Source: Haliclona indistincta
Lineage: Eukaryota; Porifera; Demospongiae; Haplosclerida; Chalinidae
DNA length: 64,000 nt
Assembly (NCBI GenBank): GCA_964017065.1
Contig: OZ024792.1
Location: 7,963,385 to 8,027,384, forward strand
Direction: 5' to 3'
In this document: piece after piece, positions 22,357 through 32,852 of the stretch
How the letters are laid out: each line of letters opens with the position of its first letter
Position numbering within the stretch: the first letter of the stretch is position 1
Notes under the pieces: generated by a model
The model's database searches: none
Seen by the model: the letters and a program-made list of their open reading frames with translations, nothing else
Told to the model about the DNA's origin: nothing
Program-made: the position numbers and the translations under genes

Positions 22357-22539
22357 TTAATAAAACTCAGTTGTCACGTTTGTAACCGTCAGGAAATTTT
22401 TTCTCGCAACAGATACACGCTCATAACTGGTAAAACACATTAAGCAATATTCAATGTAAAACATACCTTGAATATAAGTTGTTCCACAGCATGTACGAGG
22501 CGTTAGCTTCCCGAGAATTCTGTTCCTCCACGACGCCAT
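22357..22539 (-). CDS. Possible 60-residue small protein
   Basis: An ATG at 22539 opens a frame to a stop at 22357 beginning MASWRNRILGKLTPRTCCGT. A GTATGT donor-like site follows the codons for TTYIQ, so it may be the first exon of a spliced gene rather than a complete gene. It is antisense to the 3' flank of the large protein and points away from the gene at 23142. Basic N-terminus, no recognised domain. Low confidence. Confidence 0.25.
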   Translation of the reverse strand: MASWRNRILGKLTPRTCCGTTYIQGMFYIEYCLMCFTSYERVSVARKNFLTVTNVTTEFY

Positions 22540-23141
22540 TTTCAAGTGTAGTACAATAAACGACGGAAGACGGCAAACACAACAGCCAACTGAAGTCAAG
22601 ATAACCATAGAAATAAACTAAAGTTCTCCCTGGACCGTTCTGGTTATGTTTTTAAGTCCTCTATCGTCGGGATAACGTACAAAAGAACGTTCTTCACTAG
22701 CAACCAGACACACCTCAAACGCTCCATTTTGTGTTTACTCGTGACGTCACCAAAATAATAAATTTCTGCTTGGCGTGTCGACTGCCTTATGCTGACTATT
22801 ATTAGCGGCCACTAGATTTTAGTTTTAGTAAGATTTGGGTTCATTTTATATTATAATGGTAACCATCGTGAGACATTAGTGCAAATAAAATTAGTATGTA
22901 TAACTAAAACTCTCTAATAATACCACCGAACTTTAATATTGTAATGAGATTCACACCGAATTTATTATTGAGGGCAAGGTTTGAGGTGTACTGTATGTGT
23001 AGACATATCCAACCTGCAAGCATGACAGCTAGCATTACAGTGTATAATTAAATGTTTCCCCAAGGATTTCTGTAATTGGTGAAGTGCGTGTACAAATTGA
23101 TCATAGTAGTTTTTCTACATCTAGAATCTCAGCCGTTTCCC
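22540..23141. other. Intergenic, no feature
   Basis: Lies between divergent small frames; no further coding sequence or repeat structure was recognised. Confidence 0.4.
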
Positions 23142-23591
23142 ATGGAACTTACTCACAACTATGGCCTGACAATAGAATTCCTTAGCCAGATTTTTCAAGC
23201 TCCAGATGAAGTACAGAATTGGTCGCTTCATGGCATCCCAGCAGTTCTCTTCTACAGAAAGCTACACACGTTTCTCAAGAAATGGAACACAACTAGATCA
23301 CTCCAGAAAACAGCAATAGGACGATTTTACCTTTCGATCGATAGCCAGCTCCAAGCTAGGAACAGCACTCCTTGCAATACATACAGATTCATAGAGCGAA
23401 TCGTCAACTCCGACCTACCTGATTCCACTATCATGTCATATGGCATACTGGACGACGAAGCAAGTGTTCTTCAAGCAGAGATTAGCAGTTGCAATGAACA
23501 CATTCAAGTTTTATACCAAAAGCTAGTTCAGCAGCAACACGAGATTGAGGAGATGAAGAGAGATATAGGCTTATTGAGAAATCAAAGTTGA
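23142..23591 (+). CDS. Hypothetical protein with C-terminal coiled coil, 149 aa
   Basis: The frame starts at MELTHNYGLTIEFL and ends at 23589-23591. It stays open upstream through an AG acceptor-like site near 23123, so the true start could lie in an upstream exon. The middle (NWSLHGIPAVLFYRKLHTFL, then FYLSIDSQLQ) looks folded and hydrophobic. The last 40 residues (EISSCNEHIQVLYQKLVQQQ, then HEIEEMKRDIGLL) have heptad spacing. AATAAA occurs at about 23655. It lies in the 10.4-kb block and converges with the minus-strand gene at 23815. No family recognised. Confidence 0.55.
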   Translation: MELTHNYGLTIEFLSQIFQAPDEVQNWSLHGIPAVLFYRKLHTFLKKWNTTRSLQKTAIGRFYLSIDSQLQARNSTPCNTYRFIERIVNSDLPDSTIMSYGILDDEASVLQAEISSCNEHIQVLYQKLVQQQHEIEEMKRDIGLLRNQS

Positions 23592-23814
23592 CATTATTAA
23601 AAAGTAGTTAGAAACTATTGACAAATTTTATTGTGTAATTATTATTGACACAATAATAAAGTTAAGATTCTGAATTTATTGATATCAAAACAAAACAATG
23701 AGAATGTATAGAGAATGACAACAAAACAATGCAAACGTATGTGTATCAAAAATGTAGTCAAGTGCTAGTTATCAAAATTGTCAACTTGTATGTCGCCTCC
23801 CTCTATATCATCAG

Positions 23815-24198
23815 TTAGATATAGTGCTGATGTTCTTCTTCATCTTCATAAGCAATTTCATGTGTTTTAGCAACAGGATTATAGCTGATTACGGCACCAC
23901 AGAACCACTTGTGTTCACCTGACTCGAGGCAAAATCTATGCTGAATTGTTTTGCCAACAAGGGAAAAAGGGTCACTAGAGAGAAAGAGAGAGGAAGAAGA
24001 GTCACCAACTGGAGAGAAAGGGTTACTTGCATCAGATTGGGAATGACTGTGAATAAAGTCACTCAATTCCTTTATAATAACTCCTATTGAACGCTGCTTG
24101 CGATGATGCGTGAAGGGAATGCTCAGAGTTTGGCCTAGTACCTTCCTTCGAATCTTCACATGCGTTCGAACAAGATCAAGTTTTTCCCTTCGCTTTCT
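23815..24198 (-). CDS. Tudor/chromo-like domain terminal exon, partial
   Basis: Open from a stop at 24199 down to the stop at 23815, about 128 codons. No ATG suits the beginning, so it is read as a terminal exon or a 5'-damaged gene. After a basic N-terminal part and a Ser-rich linker, the last 50 residues (LVGKTIQHRFCLESGEHKWF, then CGAVISYN, HEIAYEDEEEHQHYI) have the beta-barrel look of a small Tudor- or chromo-like domain. The assignment is by pattern only. It converges with the gene at 23142; both may be partners of the large protein in the same inserted block. Confidence 0.4.
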   Translation of the reverse strand, partial: RKRREKLDLVRTHVKIRRKVLGQTLSIPFTHHRKQRSIGVIIKELSDFIHSHSQSDASNPFSPVGDSSSSLFLSSDPFSLVGKTIQHRFCLESGEHKWFCGAVISYNPVAKTHEIAYEDEEEHQHYI

Positions 24199-24303
24199 TT
24201 ATACTGAAAGTGGTTGCGAATCAATAGTGTCTAGTAATTGTTTAAGCTCATACTTGTTGACTGCTGACACCTGACGTGCATTCAGCTTGTGTACAGCCAC
24301 TGA

Positions 24304-25234
24304 TGTAGGGATCTATGGTCTGTTAGCAAGTCAATTGTGTTACCATTCCATGCTTGTTCCTTGTTAGTTTACATTGTGAACCAGTGGTAGATTTCACAAC
24401 CCTACATCCTTTTGATTTCGATAGAAATCTTTTTAATTTTCTTGTTTGTGTACTTTTTACTTTTTTAGTGAAGTGCAGTTCAAATATCATGGACATACTG
24501 AGCCATCTTTGTTCCACCATTGCTTTAGTTTCTTGTTGTTGATTGCTTTTCTTTACTTTAAACTTGAAGCAAAAAATAATTTACATCAGCTTGCCTACGC
24601 ATGTATGCATGCAGTGCATACGAGCCCCGCCCACACTAGTTTATTGACCTGTACTGTACGGCGGTTATAATTTATATCTGGCAAGCGCAGAATGGTGATC
24701 ATATAGCTTGCCGTTCTTCGAAGACTCCATACAGATATGTGTTCTCCGTGAACCATACGGCGCGGAGATACTCTAGCTAGTGCTTGGTCACGTGCGCTAA
24801 CCACTGCTTGGTCACGTGCGTATTGCGCAATCACATTAATGGCGTCTAACACTTAGCTGACAATGGATCACGATCGAGAAATCGCGGAATTTATATCGTC
24901 GTTTCGCTAAAAACTAAGTTTAAAAGGCACATGCCAGGAGAATATCACGACTGTTCGTGGGTGTTTTGGTCCCGGCACTGCTCGCGTAAAGGTGCTAGGC
25001 GAGTGGAAGAAAGAAGAAAACGAAGATGACGAAACTCGATTTTCACCGTTTCCAGGTTCGTCACTTTAGCAACAATTTCGAGCAATCCCCTTGCTACTGT
25101 AAGATGGGGCAACGCCAGAGAGCAGATCTAAGTGTCTTTTGACGTATAAAATTCATCACCAGGCGAAATATCAGCGTTTGAACGCTAATACATGGTATGT
25201 AGCCGCCATCTTTTTTTCTCGTTCAACCCTACAT
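24304..25234. mobile_element. TIR-like element related to those at 231 and 40885
   Basis: The left border CTGATGTAGGGAT matches the left borders at about 228 and 40885. The right end, GTAGCCGCCATCTT followed by CCCTACAT, matches the right ends at about 1690-1725 and 42160-42195. The interior is mostly different and shows no transposase. A perfect hairpin (25234-25259) directly follows the right end. Confidence 0.5.
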
Positions 25235-25259
25235 AGGGAGGCACTACCGTGCCTCCCTA
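25234..25259. repeat. Perfect 11-bp-stem hairpin
   Basis: TAGGGAGGCAC pairs exactly with GTGCCTCCCTA across a 4-nt loop (TACC). It sits at the right border of the 10.4-kb block; ordinary cassette sequence (AATAAGCAAAAGCTAGG) resumes at about 25259. Confidence 0.85.
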
Positions 25260-25640
25260 ATAAGCAAAAGCTAGGAATTAAGCCTGGGGATGAGGCTATT
25301 CTCCTGCATTTTTGCAAGTTTCACTAAGATTGTATGTCTACAGTAACCAAGATAAAATTGGGAAAAATAAGTTTCTCTTTTAGTACTGTATAATAAGAAA
25401 AGTTGCCGGCAGTCCATATGCTTGTGTACAAACTTAAGACTTCGCAGATCTATTTGTCGCGAATGGCACTAGAACTCGCAAAATTTAAATCCCTCGAAAA
25501 TTTATTATAATATTATATCTAGTCAGACAAAATTAATGTGTCACACAGTTACTGTGTGCAGAGACACAGCGGACTATAATATTGTGACACAAATCTGGCG
25601 TGATTATTCCTCTTTATGATTCAGTTCCTATATCCTTTAA

Positions 25641-26243
25641 CCCTTTAGGGCCTATAGCGGATTTAGCCGTCATAATTGACTCCACCTACTGTAGACGTCA
25701 TAAATAGTGTGAAAAGTGCTCTAGAAAGGTCAAATAAAGTTTAATTGATAAAGCTAACTTTACCTGAAAAAACCCACTGTTTTTCGCCGCGCCCTCCCCA
25801 CTAAAATATATAGAACGGGGGGATTTTTAAAGGGGGGTGCCCCCCCTTTAACCCGGGGTTCAAAGGGGCGGAGCCCCTCGCCGCTTTCGGCATTTTTTGG
25901 GCTTCAGGATGCCCGTAAATGCATACTTGGGCATAGAATAATTATGGTCTAAAATATGCTGTTTGCTCACCTGGACACCACCAGGTTTTTGTATCAGTCA
26001 CCAGGGCTAAATGAAGACCAAAATTGGCTGAAAAATGACGAGGTCGCAGCACTTAAGCGGCTTCTGTTCCGAATTGGGAGTGGTCAACTCAGAGTTTAGT
26101 ACATGGTCGTAAACTTTGACATGCCAGGAAAAAACTGTGCTAGTTTGGAACAGCTAGCGTACTGCATGTTGTAGAAATCGCAAGACAAACTGTCAGTTTA
26201 GAGCAAGCCGAATTTTCGTCAAAATAATTCAGTCACTAAAGAG
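25641..26243. mobile_element. piggyBac-like MITE with TTAA target duplication
   Basis: A 603-bp insertion flanked by TTAA at 25637-25640 and 26244-26247. Its ends are CCCTTTAG and CTAAAGAG, an imperfect TIR. The duplicate locus near 6862 has a single TTAA at the exact point, giving an empty site. GC-rich hairpins lie inside (about 25824-25880, for example GGGGC and GCCCC around GGA). No transposase is encoded; piggyBac-type mobilisation is inferred from TTAA and the end sequence. Confidence 0.88.
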
Positions 26244-26938
26244 TTAATAAGTGAACAAACATCTAATATTGTGTTCTCTGACTTGCTCTTCTGATGCATG
26301 ATCTGATCTGTTAGTGGAGAATGAACTAAGGGTCACTCCTGCATGTTACATGCTAGTGAAGAAATAAGCTACAGCTTGACAGCACATTTTTTTGGCTTCT
26401 CCTGTCTCCAGTAACTGAACTAGAACCTGAGAGAGAAGGTGATGATGGAATGATAGAGAAGAATAGTGCTTGGTTGAGTAGAGCAATCAAGCAAGCAATG
26501 GGTGATAGTCTACTCTCTCCAACATGGAGGACACATTAAGTGAGAATGGTCTGGGGATCGACCTCTGACCCTAGAGTGACTACATATCGAGTGTCGTAGT
26601 CAAATTGCATTACCATGGGCACAAAAATTGGTGAACAAAGCGAACCAGGAACTGTCTATTGTGATATGAGGCACAATATACAGTAAACCTCTCTTAATGG
26701 ACACAATGGACAAAAACCACTTGTGCATTTGTTTGTGTGTTGTGCAAATGTGCTAGAACTCTTCTTAATCATTTAATTCTGTGTACAAGCATGCTACTCC
26801 ACCTGTATAGCCTAATATTATTGATGTGTGCGCTGTTATTCCATTTCCTCTGCCTTTGTTGTGTCTATAATTTAGTTAGCTCATGGACCTGATATGAAAA
26901 GTTCAAGACTAAATGAACTAGAGTTCTAATGAACACAT

Positions 26939-27421
26939 ACCCGTGCGCTGAGCTAGGAGCTAAACACCTGCATTACTGCAACAGACCTAGCCCATAGACA
27001 GCTCCAGAATAATAGATGATAGCATACATGCACTAACAATTGATTGGCACATCACAGAAGGCCTCAAGAAAGGCTGATACACCGTACTAGCTATAATAAG
27101 ATTTTGCGCGCGCATCTCTGACGTACTGTACATGTGAGACTGAGTGAGGACATCGACAGGTTGGGTGACACACCCACAATACCGTAAAGTGCTCTTACAA
27201 GGACACGTAGCTTTAGATAGCCATGAATTAGCCGCTCGAACAAGGCTTGCCAGCACAGAAAGCGTCTTCTTGTGACTATAAATTCAGTGAAGAAGCTGCA
27301 GAGAGAGTTTTTGTGGAGATTTTCGAGCGGTGAGACGTAAACAAGCGTGTTTTTTGTCCACACACACACACACATACCGACGGACACAAACGCATAACCC
27401 TGGCGCATACTGCGCACGGGT
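26939..27421. mobile_element. 483-bp insertion with 10-bp TIR
   Basis: The ends ACCCGTGCGC and GCGCACGGGT are exact inverses. The insert is absent from the parallel locus at about 7546, where GATGAATTAGTGG is continuous. A CA run lies at about 27360-27374. The left flank also has some extra bases, so the target duplication cannot be read cleanly. Confidence 0.7.
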
Positions 27422-27604
27422 AATTAGTGGTCACAGTTTAGTGAGTAAGCTTGTTGAGATCAAGTGATAGCTTGTTTTTGAATTAAAGGTCCATGATGTG
27501 CTGAATGCATATGATATAGCCTCTCTACTTCCTGTTTCTCCACCAGCTGATCCTAGTATACTCACCTTCTCACATTCTTCCTGTTTGTTCCTCTCTTTCT
27601 GCAG

Positions 27605-27680
27605 AACTATCACTGAAGAAAATCTCAGCCATTGTCTCCTTGAGCAGATGGGCTGGAGAGAAGGCAAGGAGCTAGAATGA
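27605..27680 (+). pseudogene. G-patch-like terminal exon fragment, copy 2
   Basis: After a TTTCTGCAG acceptor it encodes TITEENLSHCLLEQMGWREG then KELE, and stops at 27678. It is earlier terminated than the copy at 7728 because of a TGA. No upstream exons of the gene were found nearby. Confidence 0.45.
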
Positions 27681-28291
27681 CGTTCCTGTGATGGGATGCA
27701 AAACCCAGGACATTCATATATAAGGGCTGTTGAATGACACATTAGCTACTAAAATAGCTAGTCGAGGTAATTATTAGTTAAGAAAACAGCTAATATAAGT
27801 GGTGAATGGTGATAACTGCCACAGTCTCACACAGAATGGAGCGTATTATGCAACCAGCGCCTCAACTATTTGTGCCTGAACTAATTTCCATATCAATGAT
27901 GATAATTGTTTGGGGTTCGATGATCCATCCTTATTACAATAGTTGTGCGGACAACTCACCTTCAGGTTGTCATAGTGACTCTGCACTGTGGGGACTATAA
28001 GTGCCTTAAATTCTTGCTGTTCGGTATCTGACTGTGCACACGATCATCGAATTGCTAATTTTGTGAAAATATACCCACAATGTAAACACAATTCAGTATT
28101 AGGATCGAATTACGACTGGATTGAAGCCTCATAAAAAGCGCGACCAAGATCTCATAAAAGTAGCAGGCTTAAAAACTGAAAATTCAGTAGTGAAATTAGC
28201 CAAGTTATCTAGCTAAAGCAACGCTCTTCTTATCGCATCGCAGGAATATATCGCGACGAATTCAGTCAGGTACTACACCGCGACCGTCACG

Positions 28292-29742
28292 ATGCAGAAT
28301 GGAAAAGAAATCATTATCCTTCTACTCGTTCTATGTCTGCAGACCAGCACAGTGCTAGCATACAGCTATTTTATACCCCCTGTTCCAAGCGTGTGCGATG
28401 GGTTTCTAACGAGCCATGGAGGCACACTAAACAGCACTGTAGCTAGGACAAAGCGAGTTTGGGTGGAGCTCTGGGATTCGTCTCAACAAAACCAGCAGAG
28501 CTGCTTTGAACATGGAGTATCTTATAAAGGTATCTTTCTTGCTTTGTGCAGGCGATCGGCGCCAGCTTGCTTAATTTTGTAGTTAGCATTAAAGCCATGG
28601 ACACAGTTACCAACCGGCCAGTTCGTATCAAGGGATTCTTGTTTGGGACAACCGCAGGAACACCGCCAGACCTACCTTTGTTTGCCAGCGAGTTAAACTG
28701 CCGAAAGAACGAAATTAGTAGACGACGCAAAAGAGTTTTACATCGGTAAGAGCTAGCATGTAACTATATAAATCTTTGCTTGGTTGCTGTCTTGGGTGTA
28801 GCTATGATATGTTAAGTGCAACCAATATATTTTGATGTCTTTTTTCTTATATAGGTATCCACTTGGTCCTGGAACAGACTTAACATTTAATTATAGTGCA
28901 CCAACTAATGAATCAACAATAGAAGAAACTTTCAGGTATGTCTTTGCGATGCGCACAATCATGCATCCTTATATACCTCACTGCTTGCTATAGTAATAAA
29001 GCCAGCTCAGGAAGTTTTATTTTAAAAGATTTGTTTCTTTAACTACAGAGCTACAATCACCTTCACAAAGGAAGAAAACCTTGAAAATTTAAAATTTGAA
29101 TTTCCACTCCGCAGAAATGAAGTAGGTTGAATAATGCAGTTATGCGGACTCCGATTCACCAGCTTTTAATTCCCTACAGACATCTTCGACAATAATGCTG
29201 CAGGCAACCTCCACCATTGCTCCTAGTCCTTCCAGCACATTCTCCATATCACCAACAAGCACCATCACCAATGTCACAATTACACCAGCTCCCAGTCAGT
29301 GCAGCTGCAACAGTTCTTCCAGTAAGCATTCAAGCACACCAGCACACAATAATAATTTTATGCTCGATGCATTTCAAACATATTTTAACAGATTTTTTCT
29401 CTAACAGCTCCCTCTTGTGGAAAAGAAATCAAATTCCACAACCGCACTCTAAAACATTATAATACAGCAACTAACAAGACCTACCACTGTCAGAGCAAAA
29501 AGGCTCTCAGAAATGTTACCTGCACTAATACGTGCAACAGAAAATGCCCGACTGACTCAAGCTGCAGAATAAACATTGACTGCACAGTGGATGCTAAACT
29601 GAAAATCAAGAAATTCAACTGCTATGAACTAGATAGCAGAGGGAACATACTCCGTGGTGCAGAGTCAGTTTGGCTACGACTGAGAGTGACAATATACACC
29701 GGATGCACATGCAGACGAGAGGACATTATAGCACTTAACTAG
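28292..29742 (+). CDS. Secreted cystine-knot-like precursor, copy B (six exons)
   Basis: The inferred exons are 28292-28529, 28583-28745, 28855-28935, 29049-29121, 29180-29321 and 29408-29742, all phase-compatible and with lengths equal to copy A except exon 2. Exon 2 lacks 18 bp (six residues of the loop LPGDGYGAD). Total 343 residues. The signal peptide, RRRKR processing site, Ser/Thr/Pro-rich linker and cysteine-rich C-terminal domain are all retained. One cysteine of copy A (exon 4, LCRNE) is Arg here. Both genes are intact, and the retained frame across six exons suggests selection on protein function. Cystine-knot assignment is by cysteine spacing only. Confidence 0.8.
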
Positions 29743-29988
29743 TTAATAACCAATCAATTATGGCACGTTTCTCTGTCTATAAATATTTCTCTATTTCTTG
29801 TTACCACTTATTTCTTATAAAGTCTCCTGTTCTTCCTACACTCTTCCTGCTCAGACTTTTTTATTGTGTGCATGGACACTATTGATTTCATTTTGTTTTT
29901 GGGGAGTGCATGATTATTATTTTTAGTTAGACATAGTTAGTGGTCATGGTCAGATATGCACATGCAAGCAAAACTGTATTATTATCTA

Positions 29989-30131
29989 GGGCGTGGCTTG
30001 TTAGTGCTCATTATTTAGCATTATTAATGTGTTTGCTCTCGTGTTTATAGCTAAGTCACTTCTTGAAGTTCACTAGAGGTAAGCTATCGATTGTTCTAAT
30101 AATGATAATTATCTGAGACCATTTTGTAGCT
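29989..30131 (+). promoter_or_regulatory. TRIM copy 3 leader, GC/KLF-like box and 5'-UTR intron
   Basis: GGGCGTGGC at 29989-29997, a leader exon ending CACTAGAG, a 51-bp intron at 30079-30129, then ATG at 30132. Nearly identical to the leaders at 11610 and 35565. Confidence 0.6.
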
Positions 30132-32294
30132 ATGGCTACTCCCTCAGTACAGCAGCAGGACCTTCACTGTGGTATATGCTCCAATGTCTTCACTAACCCG
30201 CTCATGATGCCCTGCCTTCACTCCTTCTGTAAGAAGTGTCTTGAACAGCAACTAGAAGAACAGGGCAGCTCTGCTGGCTCCATAAAATGCCCTACCTGTG
30301 ACACTGTCTCTACACTGCCTAGTGGAGGTGTAGCTAGTCTCCCCAGCAACCACTGGTTAGCCCATCAAGCAGAGGTGTCCACTTACCAACAGAAGATAGA
30401 GGATGGTGGAAACATACCATGTGACCGCTGTGTGAAGAAGACAAGTGGAGCAGCAGTCTCCTTCTGCTGTGAGTGCTGCCTCTTCCTGTGCAGTTCATGT
30501 CAAGAGAACCACCAGTCATGGCGTGAAATGGCTAACCATGAACTAGTCAGCACTGTTGGAGAGAAAAAAGTGAATGAAAAAATAAATATTCCTCGTAAAC
30601 CATTCATGTGCACCAAACACACGAAGGAAGAGCTCAAGTTCTACTGTGATACTTGCCAATGTCTGATTTGTCGAGACTGCATTGCAATGGAGCACAGCGA
30701 CCACAAGCGAGTCTACCCAGAAGATATCGCAGCAAAGGAGAAGGAGTCAATAATGGAGACCCTCCAGGAAGCAGAGGATGCCATTACAAAGATGGAAGCT
30801 GCCATTACCAGTCGAGATGACATGAAAAAACTGATCGAAATTCAAAGAGATGAAGTGAATGAGATGATTGCGCAAGAGTTCAAGATGATATATGCCTCTC
30901 TTAAAGAGAGAGAGGAAGCATTGTACAGCAAGTGTGAGGAGTTTGCTAACCAGAAGCTCACAGTTCTGTCGATGGAGATTGAAGAAGTTGAGAATCTTAA
31001 GAGGAGTCTTATCTTTTCAACACAGAGTGCATCTGAAGTACGAACATACTCACCAGCCGAGCTACTAGGCACCAAGAAAGCAATCCAGGAGCACCTTCAG
31101 AATAGGCTGGCATCGTTTGCTCGACTGGATCTTGATCCCGGTGAGAGTAATGACATTTCTGCTGTTGTCAACAAAACTGCGATAAATGAGGCCATAGCAG
31201 AATTGGGTAATGTATTAGTGGCTTGTGATCCTGAGCAGTGTACAGTAGAGGAAGTCCCTGTGGCTACTGTGGGGAAGAAGAGAGAGGTCAAGGTGGCTCT
31301 TAGAGATAGCAATGGAGAGCTAGCATGTGTCAAGGTACCCATTAGTGCTAGGGTAGAGGCAGAGGAGAATGGGTCTATGGTACCAGTTGATATCAGGTTT
31401 GAAGATGATGGCCGTGCATTGCTCAGTTTCCAGACTATGGTAGCTGGTGAGCATAGAGTCATTATCAAGGTGAAGAATAAGCAGCTAGCTGGCAGCCCCT
31501 ACAAGATATGGTCACGACAGAATGCCACTCACGAGAGCATATTATCTGGAGCTAAACAATCTTTCATGGTCAATAACTGCTTTGGTGTAGCTGTTCATCA
31601 TAATGGAGATGTGTTTGCTAGTAATCATAATGGTTGTTGTATACAAGTGTTCAATAGTGATGGATCACAGAAGCTACAGTTTGGTACATCAGGCAGTGGA
31701 GATGGTCAGCTAAGTAATCCAATAGGTGTCACCATCATTGGTGAAGTGTTATATGTTGTAGATTACAATAACCATCGTGTGCAGAAGTTCACTCTCACAG
31801 GTGAATATCTTGGTCAGTTTGGTAGTCCTGGTTCCAATGATGGTCAGTTTAATGGTCCCTATGGTATCTGTACTGATGGTAGGGGGCGTGTCCTAGTGGC
31901 TGATTATGGCAACAATAGGGTACAGATCTTCAATGGTGATGGTACATTTGTCTCATCAATCTCTGCATCAAATCCATATGATGTGGCAATAGATAACACT
32001 GGTAATATTCATGTAACATTGTGCTCATCCAACTATGTTGCAGTATTCTCCTCTGATGGTAAACAACTCGCTACCTATGGATCAGGCTACACTACAACAC
32101 CCACTGGTATAACTGTTGACCAAGATGGTTATCGCTATGTTAGCTGTGAAAACAATTACATATACGTCTTCAGTCCAGAAGGAACATATGTAAACTGCTT
32201 CTCTTGTCCTTCTAACCCACGTTGCATGACCCTTGATAACCATGGCAATGTATATCTTGCTAGTTACGGCAGCCATAATGTCACCAAGTACTAA
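30132..32294 (+). CDS. TRIM-NHL E3 ubiquitin ligase-like protein, copy 3
   Basis: An intact 720-residue frame with the same domain order as the gene at 11765: complete C3HC4 RING, two B-boxes, coiled coil, filamin-type repeat and NHL propeller. It is shorter because of small in-frame losses, for example four residues (GLVI) before the filamin repeat, and a changed first blade (SFMVNNCFGVAVHHNG). The B-box linker differs from the others (EKKVNEKINIPRKP), and the B-box 1 tail reads SCQENHQSWREMANHE instead of the EDHQWWRETISHE form. AATAAA occurs at about 32342. Expected function is a cytoplasmic RING E3 ligase with a propeller recognition surface; target unknown. Confidence 0.93.
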   Translation: MATPSVQQQDLHCGICSNVFTNPLMMPCLHSFCKKCLEQQLEEQGSSAGSIKCPTCDTVSTLPSGGVASLPSNHWLAHQAEVSTYQQKIEDGGNIPCDRCVKKTSGAAVSFCCECCLFLCSSCQENHQSWREMANHELVSTVGEKKVNEKINIPRKPFMCTKHTKEELKFYCDTCQCLICRDCIAMEHSDHKRVYPEDIAAKEKESIMETLQEAEDAITKMEAAITSRDDMKKLIEIQRDEVNEMIAQEFKMIYASLKEREEALYSKCEEFANQKLTVLSMEIEEVENLKRSLIFSTQSASEVRTYSPAELLGTKKAIQEHLQNRLASFARLDLDPGESNDISAVVNKTAINEAIAELGNVLVACDPEQCTVEEVPVATVGKKREVKVALRDSNGELACVKVPISARVEAEENGSMVPVDIRFEDDGRALLSFQTMVAGEHRVIIKVKNKQLAGSPYKIWSRQNATHESILSGAKQSFMVNNCFGVAVHHNGDVFASNHNGCCIQVFNSDGSQKLQFGTSGSGDGQLSNPIGVTIIGEVLYVVDYNNHRVQKFTLTGEYLGQFGSPGSNDGQFNGPYGICTDGRGRVLVADYGNNRVQIFNGDGTFVSSISASNPYDVAIDNTGNIHVTLCSSNYVAVFSSDGKQLATYGSGYTTTPTGITVDQDGYRYVSCENNYIYVFSPEGTYVNCFSCPSNPRCMTLDNHGNVYLASYGSHNVTKY

Positions 32295-32499
32295 CATATG
32301 CTGTGCAGAGACACCATAGACTAGTATGTGACCTTATTTGATCAATAAATACATTCATTATAGTGTGCATAATCACTTTATAATAATAATTATAATTGAA
32401 CTTGTTTATACACAACTGTTATGATAGTTCCTAGTTTTGATCCCTATAACAAGTAAACAAACAACAATTATTAACATTTTGTGTTTTATCACTTACTTG

Positions 32500-32852
32500 T
32501 AATTTTTTCACTTCTGATTTCAATGTCTTGTTTTTTATCTTTCTTGTTCAAGTAATGCGTTCAAACTCTCAATCTAATAAAATCAGTGATGATAGAACAC
32601 AGTCAATAAGTAATGATTCACGTACCTCTGACGATAGTTCATCCTTCATTGCTGTCATATCCTCTATTTGTTGAACTAGCTCTGTCTTACTAGCAACTAC
32701 ACACACACAAGAAAGGTCTGATTCAAATAACCTGCATGTCGGTCACAAACCCGCCGTTTTCTGTTACTTTCTTGATGACAATAATTTATTTCTCTTCTCT
32801 AAGTTGTCTTGTATAGTTGTGCTACTCGTGCTGATTTTCTTGATCTCTAACA
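32500..32852 (-). pseudogene. Coiled-coil gene exons, copy 3
   Basis: The three exon blocks recur downstream of TRIM copy 3 with conserved splice-site dinucleotides. The first block again has the altered exit phase and so would not join in frame with the second. Read as a decayed duplicate. Confidence 0.55.

Larger units (their letters stand above)
25260..28291. repeat. Duplicated intergenic segment, second copy
   Basis: Collinear with about 6467-8400 apart from two insertions: a TTAA-flanked element at 25641-26243 and a TIR-bounded one at 26939-27421. It contains the second G-patch-like exon (27605-27680). No other gene recognised. Confidence 0.8.

Noticed and set aside
14814..25259. A single TIR transposon spanning the whole block
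   Set aside because: The two border hairpins differ in sequence and no flanking target duplication could be found; composite origin remains open.
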